Source: Toxoplasma gondii ME49
Lineage: Eukaryota; Apicomplexa; Conoidasida; Eucoccidiorida; Sarcocystidae
DNA: 64,000 bases
NCBI RefSeq assembly: GCF_000006565.2
Contig: NC_031475.1
Coordinates: 3,125,189-3,189,188, forward strand
Reading direction: 5' to 3'
Made by a program: the position numbers and the translations under genes. The notes under the pieces are model-generated. The model was not told the DNA's origin, searched no databases, and saw only the letters and a program-made list of their open reading frames with translations. Below, in pieces: positions 47,828 to 59,200 of this stretch. Every line of letters begins with the position of its first letter. The first letter of the stretch is position 1.

Positions 47828-49753
47828 CGTTTACAAAATCGAACGATGTTGAAATTAAGTTTGTGGGCCTGTCTCCGCACGGGTCACAATCTCCAACTGC
47901 CAAATTGTGCAGGCGTACTTACGAACACAACTCTGCTGTCGCTACAGAATATTTGACGCTGACGCAAAAAATGCAGCGGTAGGCACCTTCTGTTTAGTTC
48001 CAGAAGCCAGTGTACCTTTTGACAGCGCTAGTCTTCAGCGGACGGTGGGCAAGCCTGCCCGTAGACTACCTTCGTACACAATTCCGTTCTTGGCTGTTGT
48101 TCGAGTGTGGCCGATTACCCAGCGGCCACTGTTTGTGGATGGCACTAACCGTTCACTGTCAACAAAGATCAGCTTGCGTTGTGTGTGCAGGAAAAAAGGT
48201 AACAAGAGAAGAAACCCTCTAATTAACGATAATCAGATAAGAACGCTCATTCATTACCCACGAGGATGGGAACAGTGGTGGCGTCTCCAGCCTTACTCGG
48301 TAACCAATCTCATCCTTACCTCTTCTTGTTTTGGCAAGACACACGTTGTCCTCTGCTTATATTCATCGATGTCATCGAAACAAACACCCACTCCCGACTT
48401 CTGCTTTTAAGTATCGGAGGGCAAATCCACCTGAGCAGATGGTTTCTTCTTTATCATCGACATCTTGGTTGCTTCGTTAACAAGGCTGGAGTTACTTCTT
48501 CACACTGAAACTCAGGGTAGAATAGTGAGTCCAGCTGACGAAAGACGCTTCTTTTCACGATCCGTAGCTTGCAAATTGGAATTGTCTACTAGTTTTCGGG
48601 CGGGTTGCTGTCAGTGACGTTGCTTGGGTCCTTCTCTCCCTCCTGTCTTAGCGTCAGTGCTACGTTGACTTTACACTCCAGCGTGCTCAGCCAATAGTTT
48701 CTCACATGGTCGCCGTGACGCTCCGCGGTGACACGCTCTTTCCTGTTTCATTTTCATGACTAGACCCGCATTTGGTTTGTCTCTGTGGTCTCTTCAAGTG
48801 ATGCAACTGCGCAACGGGCGCCGCTCGTGGTCAAAGCCATAGGTGCCCAAGTACCTTGGCCTTGTTGACCTGAAAGCGATCACCCGAAGCTCTGAGCGAT
48901 CGAGACCATACTTCTTAGCTGAAAATGGTTTTACAGGATTTGTTTCAACAGAGGTAAAATAACTCATTGGTGTGTGTCCTGACGTGTCTGCAACCTGAGA
49001 GGGCGACGAAAGGTCCCCGTCGGTCGGCCGTGCGCTGCATGCAAACAGACTGTTGTGTACGAGTACTGCGCCCACCGAAGGCCAGACCTAAATTCTGTAG
49101 GACAACATAAGCGTAACAGCATGCCTGTAGCACGTGCCACCACGAAACGTCTAATCACGTGGTACTCGGCATGCGCACTGACGTACCTCAACTCACGCTA
49201 CGACAGCACTTGGCCTTCATCGCTTGTCGCGTCACCCCCGGTGTTTCACGAGTTTGCAGAGACAACGAAGGGTTAAACCTTAGGTGATCCTATCTTGCCG
49301 ACAAATCGCTTACACGCCACCAGGGTGCTAGTTTGGTGGTTGCACAGATACATGGATGCACACTGGGAATTGGGCGCACCGACCAACCTGTGACAAGTAC
49401 TCGATAACATTGCTTCGCCTTCGGTCATTGTGCCGCCGAGGTACAGCCACCTAAGTGGCACAACAGTTCTCTCCAGAGCATATTGTGGAATACACGCCAC
49501 CACCAAAGCCATACATGCGGCGGGCACCCTTTCACCGTGCCTGGCAGACGGCTGCCGTATACTGTGTCACGAACCTTTGAGTTTCTTAGTGGCGAACGTG
49601 GCACAGTTTTTTCTCCCCTTTCCAACTCCATATTCAGAGGAGAGCAGGCTCCGTATGGTGGTAGTCATGAATGCTCTGCTTCACCTGTTTCAGGTACATA
49701 GTGTTTCGATGGGTCTCTTGTCGACGGCTCTGCCGTGTGTCTTTGCACAGCAG
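47828..49753. other. Intergenic stretch between the SRS pseudogene and SRS gene
   Basis: About 1.9 kb with only short frames. It presumably carries the 3' UTR of the intact SRS gene and the dead promoter of the pseudogene. Confidence 0.5.
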
Positions 49754-50644
49754 TCAGGGTGCACCGTTTAAAAAACGGAATCCGAGCCACAAGGCTGCCA
49801 TACACAAGTGACCACTGACGTAATTGGTGACCGCTGCTCCGGAAGATAAGTCATCATCTGGTGGCAAAACTATCGTTATGGTGGGTACTGTTTTGATTTT
49901 GACCATGCAGTCGTCGATTGCACCATCCGACTTCTTGCATTTGTAGCAGAAGGTTTCCTGTTGCGTTGGCGCCTTGTTCATTTTGAAAGAGTAACCATTC
50001 TCTGATCCTCCCTTACGCTCAACGTCGGTTCTACTAGACTTTGTACCGCAGTCATCTCCTACGTAGACCTCGTCGTTACCGCTTGGATCAAGCGTATCAC
50101 CATCAGGACAGCTGAAAAACACCGGGGTTGTGCCCTTTAGTTCCAGAACCAGATCTGTTGATCGGGCTTGCATATGACGACCCACAGCTTCTGAAGCCAT
50201 GCAACTTTTTGGCAGGCTCGCAACGATAATAACGGCGGAGCAGGTCACAGCACCACCACTCTTGCACTGGTAGCAGAGTCTTTTCTCTTCGGTGGGGAGC
50301 TTCGTGATTACTAGCTCGGTGTTGTTTATGGTTCCTTCACCATCGTCTAACAGATCATCCAATGCTGTCCCCTGTTCGCCGCATTTCCCATCCGAGTAGG
50401 CGAGGGCATTGAAGTACTCACTTGGAAAGAGCTGTGAGCCGGAGGAGCACTCCAACTTGACGGCGAGTTCAAGAGGAGTCAATGAAACCTCGATCTGTCC
50501 ACTCTCGCACTTCTTTGTCGGAGTCTCCTGAGTTGCCGTGGACAGTGCGGTGTGGTGCCTCACAGAATGGAGGAGTCCCGCAAGAAACAAAGCGCGGCTG
50601 AGATGGCCAAACACGCCGCCAGCGTGAACAGATGTCCTGTCCAT
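49754..50644 (-). CDS. SRS-family GPI-anchored surface antigen, two SRS domains
   Basis: Single exon, 296 aa from ATG 50644. The open frame extends to 50797, but this start gives a proper secretory N-terminus (SRALFLAGLLHSV, residues 16-28). Domain 1 holds six cysteines (46, 66, 88, 124, 127, 135) with the motifs TPLELAVKLEC and CYQC. Domain 2 holds six (148, 179, 199, 233, 236, 246) with VFFSCPDGD, RTDVER and CYKC. Twelve cysteines in two sets of six is the SRS/SAG1 pattern, each set forming three disulfides. The C-terminus has a small-residue stretch (LSSGAAV, about 266-272) as a likely GPI attachment region and a hydrophobic tail (HLCMAALWLGFRFL). SRS proteins coat the parasite surface and act in host-cell attachment and immune interaction. 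The specific subfamily is not identified. A broken paralogue lies about 2 kb away on the same strand. Confidence 0.92.
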   Translation of the reverse strand: MDRTSVHAGGVFGHLSRALFLAGLLHSVRHHTALSTATQETPTKKCESGQIEVSLTPLELAVKLECSSGSQLFPSEYFNALAYSDGKCGEQGTALDDLLDDGEGTINNTELVITKLPTEEKRLCYQCKSGGAVTCSAVIIVASLPKSCMASEAVGRHMQARSTDLVLELKGTTPVFFSCPDGDTLDPSGNDEVYVGDDCGTKSSRTDVERKGGSENGYSFKMNKAPTQQETFCYKCKKSDGAIDDCMVKIKTVPTITIVLPPDDDLSSGAAVTNYVSGHLCMAALWLGFRFLNGAP

Positions 50645-51944
50645 GGTATTACGCGATAATTCTCTTGCATCGAGATTGGCCACCTCTCTCCACAACTTCC
50701 ACAGTCTCTGACCGTGAAGGCGTACACGCGTTTGATAGATAGAATTTCGCTGTCTCTGAAGCGACGGCAAAACGAAAACCGTGTATGCAAGATGCAACGC
50801 TTTGTTTATTTCCGAAAGCTGCTAGAGATGGCTTTGCAGCGCTAGCTGTCAGCGGATGACCGGTGAGTCTACCGCTCTACGAGCTGGGCACATCACGTCG
50901 TTGTCGAGCTTTTTTCTGTGGCGTCTCCCAACTCATCGGGCACCCTACTGGTCCCCTGAGTGTGCTTGCGGGCAAGACGCTTGCTTCTGAGGTCACCTCC
51001 CCCGTCGAAGCATGTCTGCAACGTCGTCCTACTTGTCGAAAATATTCGCTACAGACAAACGGTCGCTTTGCTAAGCTACGTTATGCACCATGTGGCTAAA
51101 TGAACTAATCACATCTCATAAAAACAATCAGTCAAAGCCTTTTTGATTTTCGTGAACGGAGTGGTTGAAGTGAAGAACGTTTGCTTGACCTACGCTACGC
51201 GGTGTATGTCGCGGTTTCGAAGCCCTATACAGTGGAAAATACGAACGACTTGAAAGGGGAAAGAGACTAAAAAAGCCGACAATACAGACATGCTGAGAGC
51301 GAGAGAGAGTCTGCACAAAACGTCAGTCTACAAGCAAGTCTGAGCACAAGAAAACATGCGACTTTTCCCCTCCAGCCATTACAGCACAGCACCCGGCGGA
51401 GAACGGCCGCACGGCGGCTAGCCGTCTCAAGTATTGTTTTGTTTCGTTCTAGTGAGAGAGACAGAGCTTACTCTTCGCTTCCCAGTTCCATATCTCAGGT
51501 TGTCTTCAGATAAAACCCACGTGTCATGGGAGGCTGGGGAATGGAGGCTCTGTTTGTGTCGCTTGTTTGAGGTGCAGAGTGTGTAGCTTCATGGGGCTCG
51601 GGGCAGGGCTTTCGCCTTGTGTCTGCATAACTGAGTTTGACCGCAAGGCATCTGCTGCCTAGCTAATAAAGGCCGTGAAAGAAGAATGGAAGACAGACAG
51701 AGGGTTTGGGTCCGTAATGTGCGTCATAACCGTGGATAGTCATCATTGGCACTCTCTTCAGTCGGTACGGCGCGGGCAGAACCCGGATGCCAAGCGCAGC
51801 AAAGTCAATATCAGTTGTTGCGATTTGTTCACGGTTGTGGTACCGTATCATCCGGTCGTTGAAAAACATTCTCCAGCATACAGGATTTGTGTCAAGATGA
51901 GCTGCTGAGCGTCCCTGTAAGAGTTCTACAGTATTTCTGGCACT
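50645..51944. other. Divergent intergenic region between SRS gene and ROP kinase gene
   Basis: The SRS gene (-) and kinase gene (+) point away from each other, so this 1.3 kb should contain both promoters. No gene is seen. Short frames at 50863-51099 and 51663-51908 lack support. Confidence 0.6.
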
Positions 51945-53540
51945 ATGCGAGCCCAGGTGGCACTGTGTTTGTCCCTGTTTTTGTTTGCGACTGGTGTTTT
52001 CGGTATCAAGCTACAGATTACGTCCAGACAAAAGAAAGTGGGCAGGCTCCCTGCTGACACTCAGCCTGAAGAATCTGCACTCGAGACAGGTTTCTCAGAC
52101 TCACGGGCAAAACGCGGCTTCTCCCAGGCAAGCCCGGACGGGAGAAGGCAGTCTGCGGGACGGTCACCGAGTAGACGAAGCGACTGGATATCTGAAATCA
52201 GTGCCTCCCCTCTGGAGACACCTTCCAGTGCGACATCTACAGGAAGAAGCGGGACGTATGCTGTTGATCGAACACAGCAGCGAAGACCAGTGTGGAACAG
52301 ATTCAGAGCCGTTCAAACGCATTTCGCCCGCTTGGCTTGGCGACTTTGCAGGCCGTTCATCTGCCCGTCCGTTCGCCGTCGGTTCCGACACACTGAGCAT
52401 GGGCCAATTCCCGCAGTCAACTTTCGTATGGGTCTTGAGACTGGTCAGGCTGCGCTTGCCGATTACTGTGGCATGCTTCGTCTGACGGAAAGAGAGGCAT
52501 GCACGGAAACTGCGCAACAAGTGAGCGACTTGCTAATCTCCACCCAAGTGATGCCTCCCGACAGAAATCTTGTGTTTGAATCTCTGTTCAATCCGGGATC
52601 GAGAGTCAACCTTACAAGGGGAGAGCTCCTCGGCTGTGGAGGTACTAGCAATGTCTACTCTATGACTCAGGAGGACGGCACCAAAGTCGCAGTCAAAATT
52701 TTGAGTAGTTACGCTCAAATGACTAATTTGGCATCAGTCCTGTCAGCTGGCGCCTCAGCCATGAAAATTATGCGCCGAGAAGCGGGAATTTCCGAGCTTC
52801 TAGGCAATCAAGATCTCGACGATATTCTATATAACGACCGGCTACTAGTCCCCAGCGACGTGCTGCGGCTCCCTGGCAAAAATGATTGGTTTTTCCCGGA
52901 ACAGTCAACGGTGATATACAATTTTTTTCTGGCGTTCCCGATCGCGGCAGGAACTTTAGAAGATGTCGTTCCGCTTCTTGACACCACGCAGAAGAGTTTC
53001 GCAGCGAGAGTTTCCGCTACAGTCCAAATGGTCAAAGTGGTAGCGGGACTCCACCGAAAAGGTCTGGTTCACGGCGACCTCAAGCCGTCGAACTTCCTTG
53101 TGTCCAACAGTGGCATCGTGCTCCTTGGCGACTTCTCGTACGCGTATGTGCGAGGTCAAATGTCTACTTTTCCAATTATCACTTGGGCTTTTTTCAGTCC
53201 AGAGAACATTCGAATGGCTACGCAATTTTCTCAAGTTCGGGTTGAGCTGACCCACGATTCTTGGATGCTCGCCTTCACGATCTACTTTCTCTGGTGCGGT
53301 CGCCTCCCATGGGGTATAGCCATCGAAGAAGGCGATTACAGAAAAATCGTTGCTATCCTCGATCAGAATACGCCGGAGACGCTAAACTTCCACAACTGCA
53401 ATGGAATTCCTGCAGGCATCCAGCAGCTTATTCGGCTGCTCCTAGCGAAAGACCCCAGTCGGCGTTGGACGCCGGAAAAAGCAATAGCTGAATTGAATAT
53501 ATTCAAACTCAACCGCTCCGAATATGCGGCGCAAACATGA
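51945..53540 (+). CDS. Rhoptry (ROP) kinase-family protein
   Basis: Single-exon 531-aa frame from ATG 51945, typical of ROP genes. A signal peptide occupies residues 1-20 (VALCLSLFLFATGVFG). An Arg-rich amphipathic stretch at 115-148 resembles the membrane-binding helices of ROP2-type proteins. The kinase domain runs from about 205 to 525: Gly loop LGCGGTSNVY (229-238), VAVK lysine K251, catalytic loop VHGDLKPSNFL (D378, K380, N383), metal-binding DFS (D396) where DFG is usual, SPE in place of APE (418-420), and a late RRW (506-508). HGD in place of HRD is common in ROP kinases. Lys, both Asp and Asn are present, so phosphotransfer is possible despite the Gly-to-Ser change. ROP proteins are injected into the host cell. 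The individual ROP number is not assigned. Confidence 0.9.
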   Translation: MRAQVALCLSLFLFATGVFGIKLQITSRQKKVGRLPADTQPEESALETGFSDSRAKRGFSQASPDGRRQSAGRSPSRRSDWISEISASPLETPSSATSTGRSGTYAVDRTQQRRPVWNRFRAVQTHFARLAWRLCRPFICPSVRRRFRHTEHGPIPAVNFRMGLETGQAALADYCGMLRLTEREACTETAQQVSDLLISTQVMPPDRNLVFESLFNPGSRVNLTRGELLGCGGTSNVYSMTQEDGTKVAVKILSSYAQMTNLASVLSAGASAMKIMRREAGISELLGNQDLDDILYNDRLLVPSDVLRLPGKNDWFFPEQSTVIYNFFLAFPIAAGTLEDVVPLLDTTQKSFAARVSATVQMVKVVAGLHRKGLVHGDLKPSNFLVSNSGIVLLGDFSYAYVRGQMSTFPIITWAFFSPENIRMATQFSQVRVELTHDSWMLAFTIYFLWCGRLPWGIAIEEGDYRKIVAILDQNTPETLNFHNCNGIPAGIQQLIRLLLAKDPSRRWTPEKAIAELNIFKLNRSEYAAQT

Positions 53541-54362
53541 GGGTTACTAAAAATGTGACCAAGGAAATCTCTGTCCCGCTTCTTTATTAGCACGTGAACA
53601 TGTGCGCCCCCCGATTGTCCCAAACTACGTGGCAGGAGACGTCATCAACAACATCCTTTTTCTGCTTGTCATTTGCACCACTACGTCGAAGAGACGCCAT
53701 GCATTTGTGACAACGCCACGAATGTGCCAGACGCAACACATGCGACCCAGTTGTTGCAAAAGTTTTCAGGCTGAGAAGGCTCTGAGAAACTCCATTGGAA
53801 ACTCCACGTGGAACCTGATGGGTTCGAGGGGAGTTAAACCTTGCAAAAAGTAAAAATGTGACGGTTTGTACCCACTTGAGTTCTCAGTTCAAGTTAAGGA
53901 GTCCTTCGTTTACAACCACTGAGTAAATAGGGCAGGGTTAAACTGTGCAAGTATCATTGTGTTGCGCGTCTGGTTGACTGCTGAAGGTAGTGTGGCAGTG
54001 ATTTTGCCAGCAGACAGGCGAGGCCTAGACTTATGTTTGAACAGTGGCTGGATCGAGAAATCGCCCTGTCCGTTAAACATCCGAAGTTGCTTTATTTTCT
54101 TGGTTTGTTCTTTTACTTTTCGCGTGCTGGTCCCGCGAACGTGTTCGACTATCTGTGTGCCGTGATTAGCTTCCTCCGAGTCAGCATCGAGCAAGCTTCG
54201 GAACCGTTCCCTTTCGTAACCGAGCTGCTTCGTCCGTGCGGAAGTGTAATTTGAGCTGGCGCCTGCCTGCATCCGCTTTTTCCCCAGCCTTTTCGTGTAG
54301 TTTGAAAGACTTATTTTTTGCAGGATAGGCGCTGTTGTTTTCCAGTTACAAGGTTCTGCCTG

Positions 54363-54580
54363 TCTAACGATATTTCACTAGAGTGGAGGAGCGGCCACAG
54401 ATCTTCTGCTCGCATAGTATTATGACTAGCGACATAGGTGCCCATCCAATTAAAGACCTTAGTACCTGGACGAATAAGAAATATGCTTGTCATGGCTGAC
54501 AAGTATGCCCGTGTATCTACTACTAAGAGGCTGCCTGTCTCTCTGCCGTGGGCGTCCTAGGGCAACACACGTTTCTTCGC
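54363..54580 (-). pseudogene. Nuclear insertion of mitochondrial cox1 fragment (NUMT)
   Basis: The minus-strand translation reads VDTRAYLSAMTSIFLIRPGT, then KVFNWMGTYVASHNTMRAED. This corresponds to the conserved cytochrome c oxidase subunit I segment EVDTRAYF...IPTGTKVFNW. The DNA upstream (towards 54580) still resembles the preceding cox1 codons but has lost the frame, with stops (TAG TAG region). Essential residues around it are altered, so it is a decayed nuclear copy. Confidence 0.87.
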
Positions 54581-54994
54581 TGGCGCAAGATTGTGATGAA
54601 ATACAGTGCTGAAGACAGTTCTCACGCATTAGCTCCTTGGGAACTCAACTGCCCAATATTTCTCTGTTTTCGCGTTCAAGTCACGCCTCCACTTGTTGTC
54701 TGACACCTGTGCCTAGGAGAGTGTGTGCCACTGTATCTGTTCACATCGTGCGTCTGGGAGTACTTCAATTTCACAAGATGACAAAAGTACAGAGTAACAC
54801 GCACTTGTTCTTCCTAGACAACAAAGAAGACGCCTTGGCCTCTTTCCTAGGCAGATAGCAAGAGACGATGCCCGCCAGCACGTCCCTAGTGAGTGCAGAT
54901 TTCCCGAAGAAGTAGACGTCCCCAATGAGCGTGACCCCCCAGTAACCTTACCACGTCCCCCCTCTCCAAACATCCCGACCGTGTACAAAAGAAT

Positions 54995-55147
54995 ATGCAT
55001 GCACATGCGAATGTGTCTTCCTATCTAAATAGATTGCATGTGCGTGCATACATCCACGCACGTAGATACAGAAATGCATGTATTGCATGCACATACATGC
55101 ACGTGCAGGTGTACATACACACATGCATGCATTCGTCGATTAACATG
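54995..55147. promoter_or_regulatory. Cluster of TGCATG/TGCATGC motifs
   Basis: At least six GCATGC or TGCATG occurrences, plus TGCGTGC and GCACGTGC variants, lie within about 150 bp. TGCATGC-type motifs are recognised by ApiAP2 factors and enriched in Toxoplasma promoters. The density here is far above the surroundings, but no start codon of a supported gene follows on either side, so it may equally be a simple ATGC-rich repeat. Confidence 0.4.
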
Positions 55148-56068
55148 CAGAGCCTCGCTGTGAGACGGTGTGGCCTTCAGTGGTCAAAACCGTAGAAAAG
55201 AGACTTCTCTCTTTTCCCGATAGCCGAACGACACAGCCATTTCCGGACAAATGTTATGCCTTTTGGCTTTCAGACGTGGATCCGTCTTTGCAACAAAGCG
55301 AATCCTCGTGCTGCCGCTGCCATTCACTCGACCCCGAGCCTCTAACTCAGCGATTTTCAAGCTCTTTCCCTATTTTTGAGTCGCCACGAATCAACAAAAA
55401 GATCCAAAAAATTCCTGGAATCATTAGTTGCCTCGTAAAGGGGGACGCTCTCTGTGTAGACGCGACTTCCTCCTCTCAAACGCCGGGTCTCGCTGGATAC
55501 TCGCATCCTTGGCTCCAGATTGCTTTCTCGCTTCAAGCCTCTCTTCAGAACATTCTTCAGGCCGACGCACGCCCACAGGGTCGTTGTTTCCCGTTCTTCC
55601 TCGCAGCCTGACAACGCTCGCTCACCGCCTTCACCAGATGCCTTCCTGCACAGTTGTTATACCCTTGAGTCGCAGATTCAAGTCGAACAGACTGCAGCTG
55701 ATTTGAGGGTCGGCTGCCATCCCGACGGCGCGAAGCATCGTCACTGGAACACTGTAAAAAGACATTGAATACGGAGAAATCAGTTTAGGAGAAAGAAAAT
55801 GGAAGACACAGAATCTTCTCCGTGCTGCTGAACCTCACAGCTATCTATCTGAACATCGTAGAGAACGAGTGCCTAGGAAGAAGCGAGAACGGTACAAAAC
55901 TCTAAGAAAGATATTTTTTTCAGAAGCACAGCGACCGGCCCACAAAAAGAAAGACATACGAAGTCCACAAGAGAATTTATATCTAGTTATTTATAGAGTT
56001 CGGGTGTTATTTTTATATATTTAACACCGGAATTCTCACACGGACGTACACTGTCCAAACAAAATGCG

Positions 56069-56090
56069 TATATATATATATATATATATT
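56069..56090. repeat. TA microsatellite in 3' flank of RING/TRAF gene
   Basis: About ten TA units, roughly 200 bp beyond the stop codon of the minus-strand RING/TRAF gene, probably in its 3' UTR or just outside. Confidence 0.8.
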
Positions 56091-56285
56091 TCGTTTTTTC
56101 AACGTTTACACAAGAGAAGTCCACGAGGACGTATATGCCTACACATAAGCATCTCTATACTGATCCAGCAATGTGCGAAATTTGCGCGTATTCTACAGGA
56201 GGAAAGCAAGTGCACTCCACGCGCAATGAAGGGTGCGTATTGCTTTTCTAGAGAGAGAGAGATCTTCCCCGCATTTTGCTCGCGT

Positions 56286-59200
56286 TTACTTTTCAACGAT
56301 GGCGTGAAACTCGCCGAATGTTCTGCCGGCTTCCACAGACGCCACATTGGGAAGGTAGGGTCGCAACTGCTCGCGTAGATCCTCGTAGGAAATTGCTTTT
56401 TCCTGGTTTCTCCACTCGAAGGAGATGCGGAATGAATGAAGCTCGGACAGTGCACTTTCTTCCTTCCGAGACCCGTCGTCTTCGGCATCTGTGCCACCTC
56501 CACTTCCTGCACCTTGTCTCGCCTGCGGCTCTGCCTCGACGCGCAACTTCTTTCGCTCTCCCTCTGCGACGACAGACACCTGTCTTTCTTCTTGTCCTTC
56601 CCTCTCTTCTTCTCCTTCTTCCCTCTCTCCTTCTGTGTTTCGGACTGGCGCGCGACGACGTTTCGCCAGCCGCCGCACACTGTCTGCCTCAGCCTCTGCC
56701 GCTGCGGGAGAGCGAGGAGAGAGATTCTCGACATCCTTCACAAGTTTGAATGCGCAGCAGTCCGCATGGCGCTCTCGGTACTTCTTCTTTATCAACAACC
56801 CACAGCCGGCAGACTCGAAGTGTGGACATCGCACAAACTTTTCCATGTTTCTGTATCTGCAGAGGAAGACGAGCAGAGACACCAACGGAGTCTTGAGAAA
56901 ACATCAGCAGAGCCTAAAAAAACATCAGTGGATCTTAAAAACGACATCATTGAAACCCATTTTCGAAAGAAACGTGTGATCCTCGAGTGTACATGCACAT
57001 TCGTGTACACCAAAGAGAGACCTGCGAGGAGCACCTGGGCACTGAACAGGACTCCCGAGACGATGCAACGGTGAAGACAAATCATCAAAGAAACCGGTCG
57101 CCTTCTTAACGTCTTCGAGCCACGTAGCGACACTCCCGTGTCGAGGAAGCTACAAAGGACTCAAGTTGCAACACACACAGACAGCCGCAGAAGCAGAGAG
57201 CAAAAGAACACCGCTCTTGACTGAATGCACCGGTCAACCGAGTAAATATATTCCCTGAACCGGGTGTACAGACACGCAAAGATACGCGCACAGCGCTGCA
57301 GATCACCTGTCGCAAACTAGGCGACACTCTCGAGAGAAAGAGACCAGCGAAATCTCGAAAGGTGAATCTTGAATTTAGAGTCACTCGCGCCGCGAAACTC
57401 GTCAGACGTTTCGGAGCATCGGCGGCGACTCTGCTTCCCCACACTTAAACGTCACATAAGAGTCGAAAAGGAGACGAAAAATCGACGAAGTTCAGATAGC
57501 TCAGAAAAGGAAATTCACCTCGGTATGTTTTTGCATATTGCCATGAAACAACATCAAACACAGCATGACCTACACACTTCAACGTCGAAGCATTAAACGA
57601 TATATATATCTATATCTATCTATACCGAAGTTTTTGAGTACATGTATGTGCATGGATATTCTGCAGCCATAAACGTGAATACATGAGAATATACATAAAC
57701 AGATGGAAATACACAGGTGAATGTCTAGATACGTATTTCTTGTTTGTGGTCGAACCTGCACCGGTGCTCGTGTAGGAGGAGAAGCTCCTCAGTGCCGCGG
57801 ACTTTGCAGCCTGACAGATTGTGGCGACACGCTCGGACGAGAGGGTTGAATCGACAGCGTTTTTCATGGACGGGCGCCTGAGAAAAGAAATGCCATACGT
57901 TTTCCAGAAAACTCATGCACGTCGAAACAGCCAGATGTGCAAAAAACAATCGGTAGCTGCGCGGTCGACAATACCGGATTTTCTCTGGCATTTCTCCATC
58001 TGTCGTCCGTATTTTCTTTCCCTCTTTGCGTTAGGCTCTTCCACACATACAAGCGCCGAGAGGCAGGAAATCCTTTTGTTTCGCATGTTACCTCGCGTCT
58101 GATGAGGGGGGCAATGCAGCCGCGATCGCGGAAGGAGCAAAAAACGAGGACATGGGGACAAACATTCTCGTGAGCCTCCACTTGCTCGAGAGTGCCGGAG
58201 ACCCCGCAGCCGCTGACGGCGCCAACGCAGACGACGCGCAACGCCCGCACCTGGAAAAAGTGAAGCACAGAGAAATTGCGAAAAGCACGGAGACCGGCCA
58301 CAACGCTATTACTCAGATGCCAGTTGGGTCAGAGAAGACGGCGAAAAACCGAGGACCTGGAGCGGGGGAGACCATGCTCCAGAAACCTCGAAACCAACGT
58401 GAAATGCGTCAGAAAACTCCCCTTTTTAGTACCCAGCGAAGCCTGTCTGTGGGGCCTTTCGAACACGACAGAAGCGGTTCAAGCGAAGGGTCGTGAGAGA
58501 AACAAAACGCGCCCAAAGACCCCAGGATACGCATGAAAGCCGTTCTCTTTGTTCACCGGAGCCAAAGGCCGATCTGCGCTTCGCGACTCCCAGGTCAAGT
58601 GCACGAAGCGTAGAAGTTTTCACCACACATTTGTCGAACCGGAACACAACCACGCGTCCTCCACGTTTCCAGTTTCGGCGGCATTTCCCTGTTTTCTGAG
58701 CGCGTGAGTTTCCCCGAAACTTTCCGCTTTTCACGAGAATAGTCTGCTGCTTTCGCAGCCGACAGGACTGGACAGGTCACAAGACCAGCAAAAAAAATTC
58801 CACCGAAAGCAGACGCAGCTCGGCGCCTCGCGTTCGAGGTGTCTTTGTCTTCTCGTCCCGGTGGTGACCTATCGTAACTCTTTGGCAAAGAAATCCCGCG
58901 ACTTCGCCAACAGGTATATATAGCGGTGACACCTTCTGATGACCTCCCCCTCTGATTCAAAGAAGAAAGAAGCAGCTCCCTGTCTCCCCGCGCACCCTCC
59001 GCAGCTCTCTCCTTGAGCGATTCGAGTTCAGTGGTTCACCTCCACGCCCTATCTCTTCGCGCAAGAGCCTTACCCTGGCGACCTTGTCTCCTCCAATGCT
59101 CATGAGGTTCGTGGCGCTGACGGCTGTGCGACAGAGCGGACAGTTGACGGCCTGCTGCTGTCGGAGTCTGTTGTTGATATGGCTGTTGATGCATGCGTAG

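Larger units (their letters stand above)
53541..56285. other. Intergenic stretch with cox1 fragment and TGCATG cluster
   Basis: It lies between the convergent ROP kinase (+) and RING/TRAF gene (-). It contains a cox1 insertion (54363-54580), a cluster of TGCATG motifs (54995-55147) and a TA run at 56069-56090. A 147-codon frame at 55168-55611 (+) overlaps a minus-strand frame and has no domain; part of this area is probably 3' UTR. Confidence 0.55.

Noticed and set aside
55168..55611. 147-codon + strand frame after the TGCATG cluster
   Set aside because: Also open on the minus strand, no domain, and probably overlaps the 3' region of the RING/TRAF gene.
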